Shown here in pieces: positions 23,101 to 38,100 of a DNA stretch of 64,000 nucleotides; the stretch's first letter is position 1; every line of letters starts with the position of its first letter. Below the pieces are notes generated by a model, which saw nothing but the letters and a program-made list of their open reading frames with translations, ran no database searches and had not been told where the DNA came from. The translations under genes and the position numbers were made by a program. The stretch is from positions 47,413,001 through 47,477,000 of the forward strand of contig NC_080588.1 of assembly GCF_029962835.1 (NCBI RefSeq), in the 5' to 3' direction. Source of the DNA: Magnolia sinica (taxonomy: Eukaryota; Streptophyta; Magnoliopsida; Magnoliales; Magnoliaceae).

Positions 23101-26100
23101 AAAACAGATGGGGAATACCTTGGTGCTTGGGAGAGGACTTCAATGTCATTAGGTTCATTCATGAGAAGTCCAATGGAGAGCGGACGTCCACAAGTATGAG
23201 AAATTTTTCTGATTGGATCTTAAAACACGAGCAAGTGGACCTTCCAATGAGTGGCGTCAAATTTACATGGTCGAATGGGTGAGTTGAGCCGACCAAATCT
23301 AGGCTAGACAGATTCTTCATATCAACAAAATGGGTAGAGTAGTGTCCATTGATTCATCAAAGTGGTATGCCCAAACCTTTCTCCAATCACTACCCGGTAT
23401 TGCTTGAGGTAGATGAGAAGAATTGGGGTCCGCGTCCGTTTAGATTTGAGCTAGCTTGGCTAGAGGCAGAAGGTTTTGCAGAAAAGGTAGTGGAGTGGTG
23501 GACATCTTTTTCAGTTTACGGGAGTGTAGGTTTCTCTCTTTTTCAAAAACTTAAAATGCTAAAGAAAATGATATGTGAATGGAAAAAATAGGTTTTGCAG
23601 AAAAGGTAGTGGAGTGGTGGACATCTTTTTTAGTTTACGGGAGTGTAGGTTTCTCTCTTTTTCAAAAACTTAAAATGCTAAAGAAAATGATATGTGAATG
23701 GAAAAAATAGGTTTTGCAGAAAAGGGAGTGGAGTGGTGGACATCTTTTTCAATTTACGGGAGTGTAGGTTTCTCTCTTTTTCAAAAACTTAAAATGGTAA
23801 AGAAAATGATATGTGAATGGCAAGGCCGGGAGGAGGAAACGTCGATTCTGCTCCAGGAGATGCATAGGTTGGATATCAAAGAAGAGGCAGGGCAGTTGTC
23901 AAAGGAGGAAAGCATGGCAGGAGGTCCATTATGCAAAATATAATGCCAAACTGCGGGAGGAGGATATTAAATGGAGACAAAGATCAAGGGCATTGTGGCT
24001 AAAAGAGGGAGACAAAAACACCAAGTTTTTCCATGCTATTGCAAGTGCTAGAGCACGTTCACACAAGATCAAATTTCTAACTGAAGAGGGCGTAAGGCTA
24101 GAGTCAATGGTGTTATTGTCGAGTTCTACAAAAACATGTTATCTAAATATGCTTGGCATTGTCCTCCCCTTGAACACTTATATGTCGACTGAAGCAACAA
24201 TTTCTTTGGAGCAACCTTTCTCAGAGGAAGAAGTGAAGAAAGCAATGGCAGAGCTGGGTGGTGATAAAGCTCTGTGTCCAAACGGTTTTCCATTACTTTT
24301 CTTTCAAAAATTTTGAGAAATGGTGAGGGAGATGTGCTTTGTTTCATGAATGAATTTTTTGAAAAAGGTTTCGTAGCATCAGAATTAGGGGCCAAGTTCA
24401 TAACTTTGATTCCCAAAAAGGAAGGAGCCGAAAGCCTAAAAGACACCTGCCCTATTAGCTTGTTAGGAGGCCCATATAAGATACTGGTGAAGGTTTTGGC
24501 TTCTAGTTTTCGGACGGTGTAGGGGGATACCATTTCGGCTTCTCGAGGTGCATTCCTAGATGGGAGAGATCGTTGACGGGTCCTTACTAGCTAACGAATG
24601 TATTGACTCTTGTAAGAGAAGAGGGGATCAGGGTGTAGTTTGCAAACTTGACATTGAAAGGGCATATTATCATGTGGATTGGACCTTTCTTGATTATACA
24701 TTAGGGAGGTTGGGATGTGGGGTTAAATGTCGTGCTTGAATCTAGGCGTGTATTAGGTCGGCTAAATTATCGATTCTAGTTAATGGCTTGCTGAATGGTT
24801 ACTTTTCAACTTCTAGAGGGTTGCGTCAAGGCGAATTATGCAGGGGCATTTTCACACCAAGCTCAAGTGGGGTGGCCTGAGGGATGCAATGGCACACTCG
24901 GGGTGGGCGACCCGCGGAACCCATGTGATTTGGGGCCCATGTGAGGCAGTGGCTCGTGTGAGCCAAAACCCATGGATTTGGGGCCCAAGAAGAGAGTTCG
25001 GTTGATGACCTAACCCATGAAATTAGGGCCTGGGCTATGAGATAAATGGATTAATTCATCAAGCTCTATCAGTTCGAGTTGTTAAAGCAAGTGGTTAATT
25101 CTCTTGCATCAAATTGGTATCAAAGGGGAAGGTCTCGTGTTCGAGACTCCTCACCGGGGGTAATTAATGCAAGGGCATTTTTCACACCGGGCTTGAGTGG
25201 GATGGCTTGTGGGATGCGGGGGCACACTCGAGGTGGGCGGCCCGCGGAACCCATGTGATTTGGGGCCCGTGTGAGGCAAGTGGCTCGTGTGAGGCGGAAC
25301 CCATAGATTTGGGGCCCATGAGGAGGGTTCGGCCGAGGACCTAACCCATGGATTTGGGGCATGGGCTATAAGATAAAGGGATTAATTCGTCATGATCTAT
25401 CAGTTTGAGCTTTTAGAACAAGTGGTTAATTATCTTGAATCAGCAACCCATTATCTCCTTATTTGTTCGTGTCGGTGATGGAGGCCCTTAGCAAAATGTT
25501 AGAGAAAGGAGGAATTAGGATTGGTGGAAGGATTTGGGTTGGAAAGTTCAAAATTTCAGATTTTGCATCTCCAATATACGGATGATACGCTTTTGGTTTA
25601 TACGGTAAATGTGGTAAAAGTGCAGAATCTTCGGTCAATCATTGTTAGTTTCAAGGTGGTCTCCGGTTTGAAGGTGAATGTTAGCAAAAGCAAGATTCTT
25701 GGGGTTGGTCTTTCTAAAGAAAAATCTCAACTTTTTGTGCCCATCATAGGTTGTAGGGAGGGGTCTTTTCCAACCATGTATCTTGAGCTTCCACTATGTA
25801 TCAGTAAATCGGCAAGGCACATGAGGGACACAGTCATCGAGCAATGCGAAAGGAAGATGTCTAGGTAGAAGGCGAGACATATATCTATGGGTGGGAGAAT
25901 GAATTTGATTCAAGCATCCATATCGAATCTTCTAGTTCATTTTATGTCATTATTCAAGTGCCCAAAGTCGGTGTTGAACGTTTTGGAAAAGCCAATGAGG
26001 GATTTTCTATGGAAATGATCGGAAGAGAAACACAAGTTTCATCTTGTGAAGTGGGAAGAGGTGTGCAAACAAAGGAATTAAGGAGGGGCAGGGTTGAGAA

Positions 26101-29100
26101 AGTTAGATGAGATGGACCTAGCGCTATTAGAGAAATGGGTGTGGAGGTTTGGGGTGGAGTCCTTAAAACAAAGGGTTTAGGAATGTAAAAAATATTCACT
26201 TTGGGGAGGTTAGGTGGTTAGTAGACAGTAATTTGAGCGCTAGATTTCCAAGGCTATCAGGGCTAGCTTCGGAAGTTGATATGAAGGTTAGTTCTTGTTA
26301 CTCATGCATGGGTGACAAAGTAATTTGGGCTGTTCTATGTAGAAGGAATCTTGGCAAAGAAGAATTTCAAGAGTTTACAAGCCTTTTGCAAGTGTTGGAT
26401 CAGGTCTCCCTTGTCGATTCTAGTACGGATTCATTAAGATGGTTAAAAGATAAATCGGGGAAATTTTCAGCTGAATCATTATATCGGGTCCTAAGCAAAG
26501 ATGGGGAAAATGATAACGACATGTTTGGCAATATGGTGCTTTGTTGAAGGTAGCGGTTTTTGGTTGGTTTGTTGGTAGGAACAAGGTGCCAACTATCGAC
26601 AATCTTTGCAAGAGGAATCTGGTTCTTCCAAATGCGGAATCAGTAAATCAAATGTTCATTCATTGCTCTTTTGTTAGAGAGGTGTGGGAACCTTTTTTCC
26701 AACTTTTCGGGGTGCTTTGGGTGCTTTCAAGATCTATAGATAATTTTCTTCTATCATGGCATGGAGGGGGTATAGGTAAAGCAGAGAAAAGGATTTGAAA
26801 GCTGAGTTGTTTAGTGGGGTTATGGACATTATGGTTAGAAAGGGATGGTCGTTGTTTTGAGAATAAGAAGGGGGGAGCAAAATATGTTTTTAGGAAGGCT
26901 AAAACTTAAGTTAATGAATGGATGTTGGGATCAGGTAATTGTTACCAATTCCCGTTGGATTGGTAGTTGTTGTTTCCTTTTGTTTCTTTATATTCTTTTG
27001 TAAATTTTGGTTGCGGCCTTTTAATGAAATCATCACCTTTAAAAAAAAATAAAAAAATAATTAAAAAAATAAAAAAAATAATTATTTAGGGGGGATTTTT
27101 TAAAAAATAAAAAAATAATTTTAAAAAAAACAGAGTATATGAAGTGCAATTTAAGTAACATTAGGGGTCAGAATGATGAACTAGTAGAATTTACTTGTTT
27201 GACATTGCGTGGCAGGACAGCGATCTATAGGACGCAATATCCCCCTCGTTTTTAGTCAGATTTGGAGGATTCTTGGGTTGAACATGAAATAATTGAAAAG
27301 ATCCATGTAATGGTGGTGAAATTTCACAGATCAGACTTATAGATTTTGAGTTATTAGCCCCACAAGTGAATGTTGTCATGCTGCCTAGACGCGTTGGGCA
27401 CGAACTGAATGTTTCTGCCATGATTTGGATGATATCATGCATGGTTACGCTCGATTTTTGTACCATTATGTGGAGGTCAAAAGAGCTTTCCAGTGTTATA
27501 CAAATCTCATTTTTGGACGAGCATAGGATGAGATCCATGGCCCGCATCAATGAAGGGTCTTGCATGACTTTGTCTTTGTTTTTACAGTTTGCCATTTGTG
27601 TTTCAAATCCCCAGGATTAAACCAAGCTTCTCTCCCAAATTTGCATTGACTAGTTGTGATTTGTGTAATCAAACATGTATTTAAACCCAGATTAGTTAAG
27701 AAATGCATACATACCATGGTAAAAACAAAAATCCCAAAACTACCCTCTAATCTAGAGAGTTCTAAAGATTCCTTTGTTACAAACATTATCCTCAAATCTG
27801 AGCAATTACAATATCGTACCTACATCCAAGGATCGGAATTGTTAAAGCTCTCTTTTTTTCCTTTTACGCTTATTAATGCCCATTTTGTTCTCTCATTTTG
27901 CAAGATTGCCATCACAAAGTCTATAAATAGCCTTGCATTTCAAGAGGACGTGGCCTTTGATCCCTAGAATTCTTTTTTTTTTTTTTTTTGAAAGGCAGAA
28001 TTCTTATGTTGTGAGTTACAATTTCAAGAAAGAGAAACGAGAAAGAATTAGAGAAAAGTTAGAGAGAAGTTGCAGAGAAGAAGGGAGAAGATGGAGCTGG
28101 AAGAAGAGAGGAAGTAGATGACTGGAGTAAGTCTCTTCTGGATTTATTCAAACTGAGCTCTGCTCCTAGTAGTTGAAATCCTCGATTTGCAAAGATTGGA
28201 GGTAGAAGATTCAAGATCAAGGCCAAAATCAGGGAAGAATTCATACTAATAATAGACACAAAAGAACTCATGAAGACCCAAACAAGAAGACCCACTACTA
28301 GAGGGAACTCCATAGCCTCCAACTCTCCGCACAGGACATTCTCACTCTTGTAACAACACCTGGATGTCTTTTAATGGTGTTATTATATCGAATTCGGACC
28401 CCTTTGATACGCATCAACCACCACATAACCTCTTAGGGTACTCTATCCTATGCTCTCCCCAAATCTAGCAAACCATGTCTAGATGCTCTCTTATATCAAT
28501 ACTTCTGCATCAATTGTCTTTGTAAATGCTCCAATTGTTGCTCTCCCTGACAAGAAACCAAACTGATTTTCCAATACCCTTGTTTCTTGTCTTAATCTTT
28601 GTTCCGCCACCCTCTCCTAAAGCTTCACAATCTTAGAAGTTTGGTCCCTTGATACTAGATGCAACTTCGTGCATCTCTTGTTCTTGTAAATTGGGAGTAC
28701 AGTTCTTTTCCTCCACTCACCCAGTATCTTTTTCTTGCAAACTTTATTGAAAATAGTAGTTGACCAAATTAATTCAATTTCACCTAACATCTTCCACATT
28801 TCTATAGGTATATGATATCATTTGCCTCCCCAACCTTTCCCTTGAGCTCGTTATGGCTACCTTTAGTTTCCCTATCCAAATTCTATGATAGCCCAATGTT
28901 TCTCCCAATGCCTCAAGGTCTAAAGTCCCTCCTTATTCTATCCTTGTGCACGCATATACATTCATGATTCGACAACCACTCCAAGTAGACTCTCCACCTC
29001 TTCCTAATCTCTCCATCTTTCACCAAGGCCCACTGATCCTTAACCTTGATGCATCTTACGGAGTTTATGCCTCTACCTTTCTCCCTCACTTTTGCTATTT

Positions 29101-32100
29101 TGTAGATATCTTGCTCCCCCTCAATTGTTCTTAACCTATCATAAATTTCATCATATGCTTTATAGCTAGCTTTCCTCACTGCTTTGCTTCCTGTTTATCA
29201 TTTTTTATATATATTTTGAGGCCTTCCATATTTATACTTTTCTGCCACTCTCAACATTGGGTGCCTCTATTTTCATTTTCTTTCTTGTCTCATTCCTTTC
29301 TTGACTCTTATACCATGACATTTCCAATGAAAGATAATGAGAAAGATAAGGGTTTGGAGGAGAGAATAGGCATACAAACCAAGGTGGTTGTACTCAATTA
29401 TATTATTCTCCTTTACTAATAATAGACACAAAAGAACTCATGACAACTTATACATAATTTGTCTATAATTCATGACAGATGTTATCTGTCTATGTACAAT
29501 GTATCTGTAATACTCTATACGCAATTTATCTAATTGTACATGCATGTGGAGCAATCTACACGTGTCAACATTTTCGCAGGAACATTTACCTAGTTTCAAT
29601 AAACATGTTTGCCCCTCATTTCCAAATCCCTTCCCCAAAGGAAATCAAACCGTTTTTTGTTTCAGAAAGGCATACATTACCACCAAGATATGTTTAACAA
29701 GTGCCTTAGGGTACATTTGCTAGTTCCCAGTTCAATGGTCAAGATTCACTAGGGCCGTGTGAGATATATTCAGGACCTTCAGAAGCAGAAAAGGGCAATG
29801 GGACCTGCTTGGTGTGGGTTCTGTTTTCCGCTCCACTCCAAATGCAAATTGTACCCTCTTGCTTCATTTCCCACCAACTGCTAATTCACACCACATTCAA
29901 GCTCTACATTTAAGGTTGCAAACAACCTGGGCCTGGGCTGGTTTGGGGCTGGGTTTGGAACTGATTGGTTGGGCCTATTGGGTTGGGTGGGTCTACACGA
30001 GATATTGATTTTGCATGGCCCAGGCCACCCTAACTACTTGAGATGTTTCCATGAGCAATGGATCTGATACCGTCAAATGCATGCATGGCAAACAATCATC
30101 AGATGAGATTTCTTTTCTTAAAGTATCAAATCAGGAAACAGAAGTTACTCCTCAACTATCATACTTTGAAGGATCACTAATAGTTCTGAATCCTGTAGTA
30201 CATGCAACCAGTGTTCGAAATATCGGTATCGCACAATGTATCGCACCCTTGAGATACAAATACGTATCGGTTATCGCACGGGATATATCGTTTGTATCGC
30301 ATAGTTTATCGCACTTTTTGGGAAACATAGGGAAACATTGGGAAAATGGTTGAATTTTTTAATGAAACTTTGGGGATTGTTAAAAAACCCCTTCATACAC
30401 ACTTTTAAATCATAACATCTCAAAAAAAATATACACATAATAAGTTTCCTTTGTATAGGGTCCTAAGTCATGCGATGTTTAACTGAACTAATGCAACTAT
30501 ATTAAAATTGAATGCATATATTTATAAATATATTATAGTCATGTATGAAAACACAACCAATTCATTGAAAAGACAGAGAATAATTGAAAAAGTAAAATTT
30601 GAGAAATATACTTATGATTAACAGGGATATGAAGTGACGTCACCAAGTTCTGAAGGGCCCACCATGATGTATGTGTTGTATCCACACCGTCCATCCATTT
30701 GAAGATATCATTTTAGGCCATGAGAAAAAGAATGAGTCAGATCCAAAGCTCGAGTGGACCCCACCACAGAAAACGGTGGAGAGAGTGACGCCCACCATTA
30801 GAAATTTTTAAGGGCCACAAAAGTCTTTGATCAAGCTGAAAGTTGTTTTTTCCTTTTTTTCATGTCTGACTTAAATTATAAACAGGTTGGATCTCAGATA
30901 AACATCATAGTGGACCCATGATCAGGGTTTCAAGGGTGGGCGTCCCTCTCCCCACTGTTTTCTATGGTGGGGTGCACTCCAGATTTGGATCTGACCCATT
31001 CTTTGTCTCATGCCGTAATATGATCTAGCCAAATGGATGGACGGTGTAGATACAACACATACATCATGGTGGGCCACACAGAACTTAGTGACGTCACTTT
31101 AGTAGCCGGTCTGGCTACGCGTCCTGAGAATCGAAGGACGCGGGTTTCCTGCGCAAGCCATTTGCAGGAAGTTTCGGCGCTGAAAACTTAAATGGGGCCC
31201 AACGTGATGTTTGTGAGTAATCCACTCCGTCCATCCGTTTTTTGAGATCATTTTAGAACAAAGAGCCAAAAATGAACAGGATCCAATTTTCAAATGGGCT
31301 GAAAACGTAAGGATTGAACATCCACAGCCGAAATATTCGTGGAGCCATAAAAGTTTTGAATCAGGTTAATATTTGTGATTTCAGTTCATCTCAGATCCGT
31401 GGGCCCCACCATAATGTATTTGTTTCATCCATTCCGTTCATCCATTTTTACAGATCATTTTAGTATTTGATACAAAAAATTATAAGGATATGATCTCATG
31501 TGGACCACACCATAGGAAAACAATAATGATTGGATATCCACCATTAAAATCCTCCTAAGGCCCACTGTACTGTTTATTTGACATCCAATCTGTTGATTGG
31601 GTCATAAAGACCCAGATGAAGGGAAAAAATAAATATATGGTTGGATGACAAACAAACATCACTATGGGATTTAAAAAGGTTTCAACGGTAGAAATTAACA
31701 GTTCCACTGTTTCTTGTGGTATGGTCCACTTGAGTTGTGGATATGGTTCAATTTTGGGCTGAACACCTAAAATGATCGATAAAAACGAATGGACGGCATG
31801 GATAAACCACGTGCAATCACGGTGGCCCAACAGAGTTTACTCGGTACCAGCGTACCATGTCGCCCGTCAATGACGTTTCGTCATTGACGGAAACGGATTG
31901 GCTACTCCACCAGCCAATGGCTGATGGTCGGTGCTCTGTGGGCCCCACCATGATGTATGTGTTTCATCCATGACGTCCATCCATTTTTATATATCATTTT
32001 ATGATATTACACAAAAAATTAGATATATTCCAATATCAACTGGACCACATTACAGGTAACAATGTGGAATGAACGTTGACCATTAAAAACTTTTTTGGGT

Positions 32101-35100
32101 CCATAAAAGTATTGGATCTAGCTGATATTTGTTTTTTCCCTTCATCTCAGTCTTTATGACCTATTCAATAGATTTGATGTCAAATAAAAAGTACAGTGGG
32201 CCTTAGGAGGATTTAAATGATGGATATCCAATCACTATTGTTTTCCTGTGGTGTGGTCCACATGAGATTTATATCCCTCTATTTTTTGGGATAAAGCCAT
32301 GAAATGATCTTTAAAAATGTATGAACGGAATGGATGAAATACATACATTATTGTGGGGCCCACAAAGCACCGACCACCATCCACGGGCTAGTGTCAGGGG
32401 GAGTATCCAATCTGTTTCCGTCATTGACGGCCCCAATGCCACGTGACCAACTTACGTGGGTCCCACCATGATGTATTTTTTGTATCCACGCCGTCTATAC
32501 ATTTGAAGAGATCATTTTATGGCATGAGCCAAAAAATGGGTCAGATCCAGAGCTCGAGTGGACCCCACCATAGAAAACAGTGGAAAGAGTGACTCCTTTA
32601 AGGTGGGCCCTTAAAATTCCTAAATTTAGGGATCAAGCCCTTAAATTAGATGGGAAAACGAATGGATGGCGTGGATAGACTACATACATTAAAGGTTGGC
32701 CCAACTGAGTTTATTGAGTACGATAGGAGCGTACTCCGTAACCCACCGCACAATCGAAAATCCCTTTTCACCCCATCTCCGCGCCCTTCTTCTTCATTTT
32801 CCCTCTCCTTCACGCACGCAGAGGTTCCGACGATCGCAACAGCGACGATTCTCGTTCCAGAGGAAGGGGTTCCTCAATCTGGCCAGATTTCTCGCCGAAA
32901 TCTCCGAGAAATCCCCATAGATATATCGTAATGGCCCACCTCCGATCACCAATCTTTGCGGGTACTCTCCGATTTCTCCTTTTTTTTCTCTAATTCAAAT
33001 TTTTTTTATTCTCCACCCATACGCATGGCGATATCGTGCGTGCGATATCTGAATTTTTGCATTTTTGGTATCTTCCGGGCGTTATCGCCTAGGTATCGTC
33101 TCGTTGGGGGCCGATAACGATAATATCGGCCGATATATCGGCCGATAGTATCGATATTTCGAACACTGCATGCAACTGTGAAAAACTTGATTTAAAAAAG
33201 AAAAACAACAACTGCTAAGGAATTTTCAGACCCCATGTCGAACCTCAACTTAATTTGATGTTAAACATAACAAACTACACCTAATTTGATATTAAACATA
33301 ACAAACTACACCAAATCAGAGGATGAAAGATCATTCATAAATCCAAATGAACTTCAGCCTTCAATCCATCAATGCATGGTGGACACATGGAATGTCTAAA
33401 CAGTGGGAATAGATAACTGAGTTGCAGAAAAAGTAACTTTCCGAAATTTACCTTGCAGAGATTATTCAGAGAAGGTGTAATGTGAGTAGTTTCATCCAGA
33501 TATTTGAAGATAAATGACGTGTCAATCGCTCTTGCATGATTTAGTTTTAGTGCTGTAGAAATTATTAAAAACAAAAAGTAAAGAGGAGAACAAACCACAA
33601 GCATGAAGCATTAGAAAAGAACACTCCCACAACAACGTACGAATGTCAATTAGGATCGCTGAAAGAAACTACTAATTGGATTTTTCAACAAATTGATTAA
33701 ATAGAGCTTCTTCAAGAGTGACAAGGTCCTTTGCATACCTTGTAGATCATTATGTAAACTGTGGCCTACTAAAATAGTCCCATGTGACAACAGCTTCTTC
33801 AAAGATTTCTACAAAATGCAAAGACCAGTCAGTAAAAGAAAATACAGAAGCCAGCAATTAACAGGTACAACTTACAATACCTGTATATCTACCAAAGAAG
33901 AGGTAACTCCTTCCAAATCCTTAGCAGAAATTCCAGTAATCTCAGTTCTGTAGTCAGCAACAGCTTTATTAGGGTTTACAAGTTTGTCGAGTTTAACCTG
34001 AAAGTGACACACCAAGAGCATAAACAACTCAAAAAAAGTTGAAGAGGAAATGTACAAATTTCAATTGAGCATTTACTTGTGTCCCAACAAACAGTACATA
34101 CATATTCATGCAGTCTGGTGACCCACATCATTCATATTGTAGGGACCATGGTGGATGGGAGATGTGCTGAAACTCCCACGCAGATGACCCTAACCATCCA
34201 AATAGGCTACTGTTAATGTGGATCATCTGATGGGAGATATTGGATAAAACAATGTGACACACCAAATGAACAGCTTAGGTTACACATGGGTGAGGCTCCT
34301 TTGTAACATTGCAGGGTTCAAACAAAGAGCACCATTGCCATTCATAACAAAGAGCACCATTGCCATTCATAAACCAAAGAGCAACATTCCATTCAATTGA
34401 TCATCAGATAATAACTGACTCAAAATTAAAACAGTAACACCTACAAGAATCCTAAAAGGAAATTTTTCAGGATAGAAACATCATGCAAATTATAGAAGAA
34501 CTTCTATTGCAAAACAAATGGAACTAGGCAGCAAAAAGTACCACCAAATTGTGATCCACGAGACAAACTTTCACTACTGCCTCTGTACCATCTTCACAAA
34601 GAACCATCTCACAGTCAACAGCTATCATTGCAGTTGATTTTATTGCCTTTGAAACTTTTCCTAACTTTGTAACCACCCACTCCTGTCACACATCCCAGCA
34701 ATAAGATTATCAGAATATTACATGCTTCAGAAAGGATTGAAGGGCAAGCCAGATCACCTAAGAAGCTGATAAAGGCAGTGTTTGGATGCACCATAAAATT
34801 CAATTGCAATATTAGTTTAATTATGTGGAAATCATCAATTTGCAATTACCTTTCTTTCAACTAGTATTGCAGCACTATGCTCCAAATTGCAATATCAATT
34901 ACTTCCAATCTGAACAATACAGGATGTAACTGCAATTTGAGAAGGCTCCTCATTGAATACTATGGAAGATGGTTAGAATTTGTTCCTTTCCACTTGATTG
35001 AAGTAGTTATTGCAATTCAATTCAATGGTGCATCCTACCACATCCAGCAAGAAACTTGCTAACTAAAATTGATGAATTAATGTTTGTTTCCATTCAGAAA

Positions 35101-38100
35101 TCTTTGAAAAATTAATGGGGTTTCGAACACAAGAACACCATTAACAACTGCAGAAGAAAATGTTACCGCTTCCTCATAAAATTTTAATTCGAACACATAG
35201 GTACCAGCAAAGCAAAAAGGCAGGAACAAGAGTAAATGCGTTAGTCCAGAAGCTCAAATGCTCAGTAAATTATGGGAAAAAATGAAGTTCCCAGCTTGAA
35301 AAAAGATGGGGAGGAATGAGAAACACTTAAAGACTAAACAATTCATATTTATCCGTATTCATGAAACACAAATGGAACAGATTTTGAGGTTGACGATTAA
35401 GCAATTATGGGGAGGGGGCAATGTGCTTGGACCATCCTTCCTGCAAGGGGTAGATCAGGGGGCCATGTAACTATTTGGGATACTGACTTCTTCTTCTCTT
35501 CTTTTTTTTTCTTTTTTTGAAAGAGAAGCAGCTTTTTTAGGGCCAGTGGCCAAAAAAAGTAAAACAAACAAGAGACGAAGATACAAAGCAAAAACAAACC
35601 AAAGAAAACAGAAAAAGAAGAAACGGAAAGACAATCCCTGAACAACACCCTTAGGGAGCCCACTCCCTAATATACAAGGCTACCCAATTACACACCACAA
35701 TCTCTGAACCTAAAAGGTTTTGGAAGTAATGAACTTGGCACCATCCAATCAAGGCTCGCAGATCGAAGAATCCCAGACCAAACTGCACAAGAAAAGTAGC
35801 GGATGAACAGATGATCCACAGATTCTTCGGTTTTCAAACAGAGTGGACAGGCATTTGGGAGGATGAAGGCTCTTTTGCGCAGATTGTTGATGGTTAGGAT
35901 CTTGTTTCTTCCAACCAACCAAGCAAAAGCAGCGATTTTCAGAGGTGCACCATAGGGCCAAAGGCTGGTTGTGTGGCTTCTAGTGCTCCCCAACCCATGC
36001 TAGGTAAGCCTCAAGTAGAAAGACTTCACTGAGAATGCTCAAGACTTGCTAAACCGCCAGACGAGCGAATCTTGCACCCCCTGCTCTGGCGCGACCTGAC
36101 AAAAGATCCATTAGGTCACAATATTAAACATCATTCAGATCCCTTCGGCAAGGAAGCCAAATTCCCCCAAGCTCCTCGTGGGAGAAACAACTGGCAACAG
36201 AGATATCTACCATCGGGCAAAGGCTAATGAGGGAAAGAAAGGACACTAACAGAGGAGCATCACCATACCACACGTCGTGCCAAAATCTCACCCTAGAATC
36301 CTCCTTGATAGCAAAGGACAACCCCCCTAGCCAATGAGGGGGGCTCAACGGCCACAGATTTCCAGATGAAGAAGGCCCTATACAGAGAAGACTCCTTAAT
36401 CCACCAGCTCATAGAGGACCCATATTTAGCAGCAAGCACCCTCCTTCAAAGGCTAAAATCCCCCACCCCGATTTGCCACACCCAATCACCCAAAAACATC
36501 TACTGGTTGAATTACCTCATACTACCAAATATTGATCCCAAGAAGCTCACTTTTAGCTAAATTCATATTAAGGCAAAAAACTACCTCAAACCATCTGATG
36601 GCTATCCACAGATTTACCACTTTAGACTAGAAGCCTCACAAAAAAGAATCATATCATCAACAAACTGAAGACGGTTAATGATTTGAGGAAAGTTAGCCAC
36701 CATAAAACCTTCAAATAGACCTTTAGATTGACCCCTAGATAACATTTTACTAAGGGCCTTTAGATTGACCCCTAGAGAACATTTTACTAAGGGCCTTTAG
36801 ATTGACCCCTTGATAACATTTTACTAAGGGCCTTAACCACCACAACAAAGAGGACAGGAGACAAGAGAACCCCTTGGCGGAGACCCCTAGTAGCTTTTTT
36901 TTTAAGAAAAAAAAAACACCAAAAGGAGAGCCATGGATCCAAACAGAAAAAATTTAGCAAATGCAACGTAGGAACCAATCCACTTCATTTCTCACCAAAA
37001 CCCAAATGTCCCAGCATATAATCAAGCAGTGTTTTAAATATTGACGATATCGGCTGATATATCCCACAATATATCTTGTATCCCACCAATGCGATACGAA
37101 ACGCACAAGTAGTGTGATATATCCCACATGTTCGATTTGCTGAGAATTTTCAAATTTCAATCCTTTTATTTTCTATAAATCATGTTAAATTAGTGTCAAA
37201 TTGTTACAAATCCCATGAAAAATCACGGATTGAGAGCTTCGATTTCGAGATTTGGAGGAGATGGGCCGAGTTGCGGAAAATTGAAAAAAAAAATCAAAAT
37301 TTCCAAATTTCTCGCAAATCGTTTGCAAACTTCGTGTCCAAACATCAAATCGAACATGTACGTAACCTAATCTAGTGATTCTTCTTTTGCTTTTGAATGT
37401 ATTGCTTGTGTTTCCACACGTCTTCTTATATTTATAAATGATATGAATAGACATTGAACATACTTGCATCAATTCAGTTAGACAACGCATAGATTAGGAC
37501 CCCATACAAAGAAAACCTATTATGTGCACTTTATTTTTGTAATGTTTTGATTTATAAGTGTGTATTGATGTCTTTTTTAACAATCACCAAAAAATTCAAC
37601 TATGTTTCTAACAACAACAATACATTACACGATACAACCAATATATCCCATGCGATAACCGATAGGTATCCGTATCCCAAGAATGAGATACGTAACGCGA
37701 TACCGATATTTCGAACACTGTAATTGAGGACTAGTCAACATGGCCATAGGCTTTTTCAAGATCTAATTTGCAAACAACACCCTATCTGCCTACCATGAGA
37801 CACAAGTCCAAAGATTCATGACTCAACAGAGTGCTATCAAGAATATACCTTCCGGCCACAAAAGCACTCTGAAAGGGCGATATTACCTTCAAGAGAACAA
37901 CCATGTTTCTCTGGCTCAAAATCTTTGCAACAATCTTCTAAAGACTCCCTACTACACTAATAGGCCTAAAATTCTTGAGGTTGTCAACTCCCTCTACCTT
38001 AGGAATTAGGGCAAAGAAAGAACACCCCAACTCAGTATCTAAATGCCCTAAATAAAATTAATTAATTAATTAATTAATTAATTAAACAAAACAAAAAATC

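Larger units (their letters stand above)
20981..27128 (+). mobile_element. LINE (L1-type), 5'-complete but decayed, in SDN intron 8
   Basis: A 13-bp direct repeat, AACAGAGTATATG (20968-20980 and 27129-27141), flanks it. It ends with an A-rich tail (27039-27128). Order: an RRM-like ORF1 part (21202-21414) and ORF1 end (to 22733); endonuclease (NVKGMG near 22750, GEDFNVIRF near 23140, KFTWSNG near 23260); reverse transcriptase ([13 protein letters not shown] near 24400, [13 protein letters not shown] near 24640, LRQG near 24825, then YTDDTLL at 25575); and a C-terminal zinc-binding region ([19 protein letters not shown] near 26550). Many stops and frameshifts make it inactive. It is antisense to SDN. 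Confidence 0.88.

Noticed and set aside
25120-25362. Minus-strand frame with repeated PR/GP residues
   Set aside because: It falls in the TRIM-like repeat and mirrors its GGGGCCCATG words.
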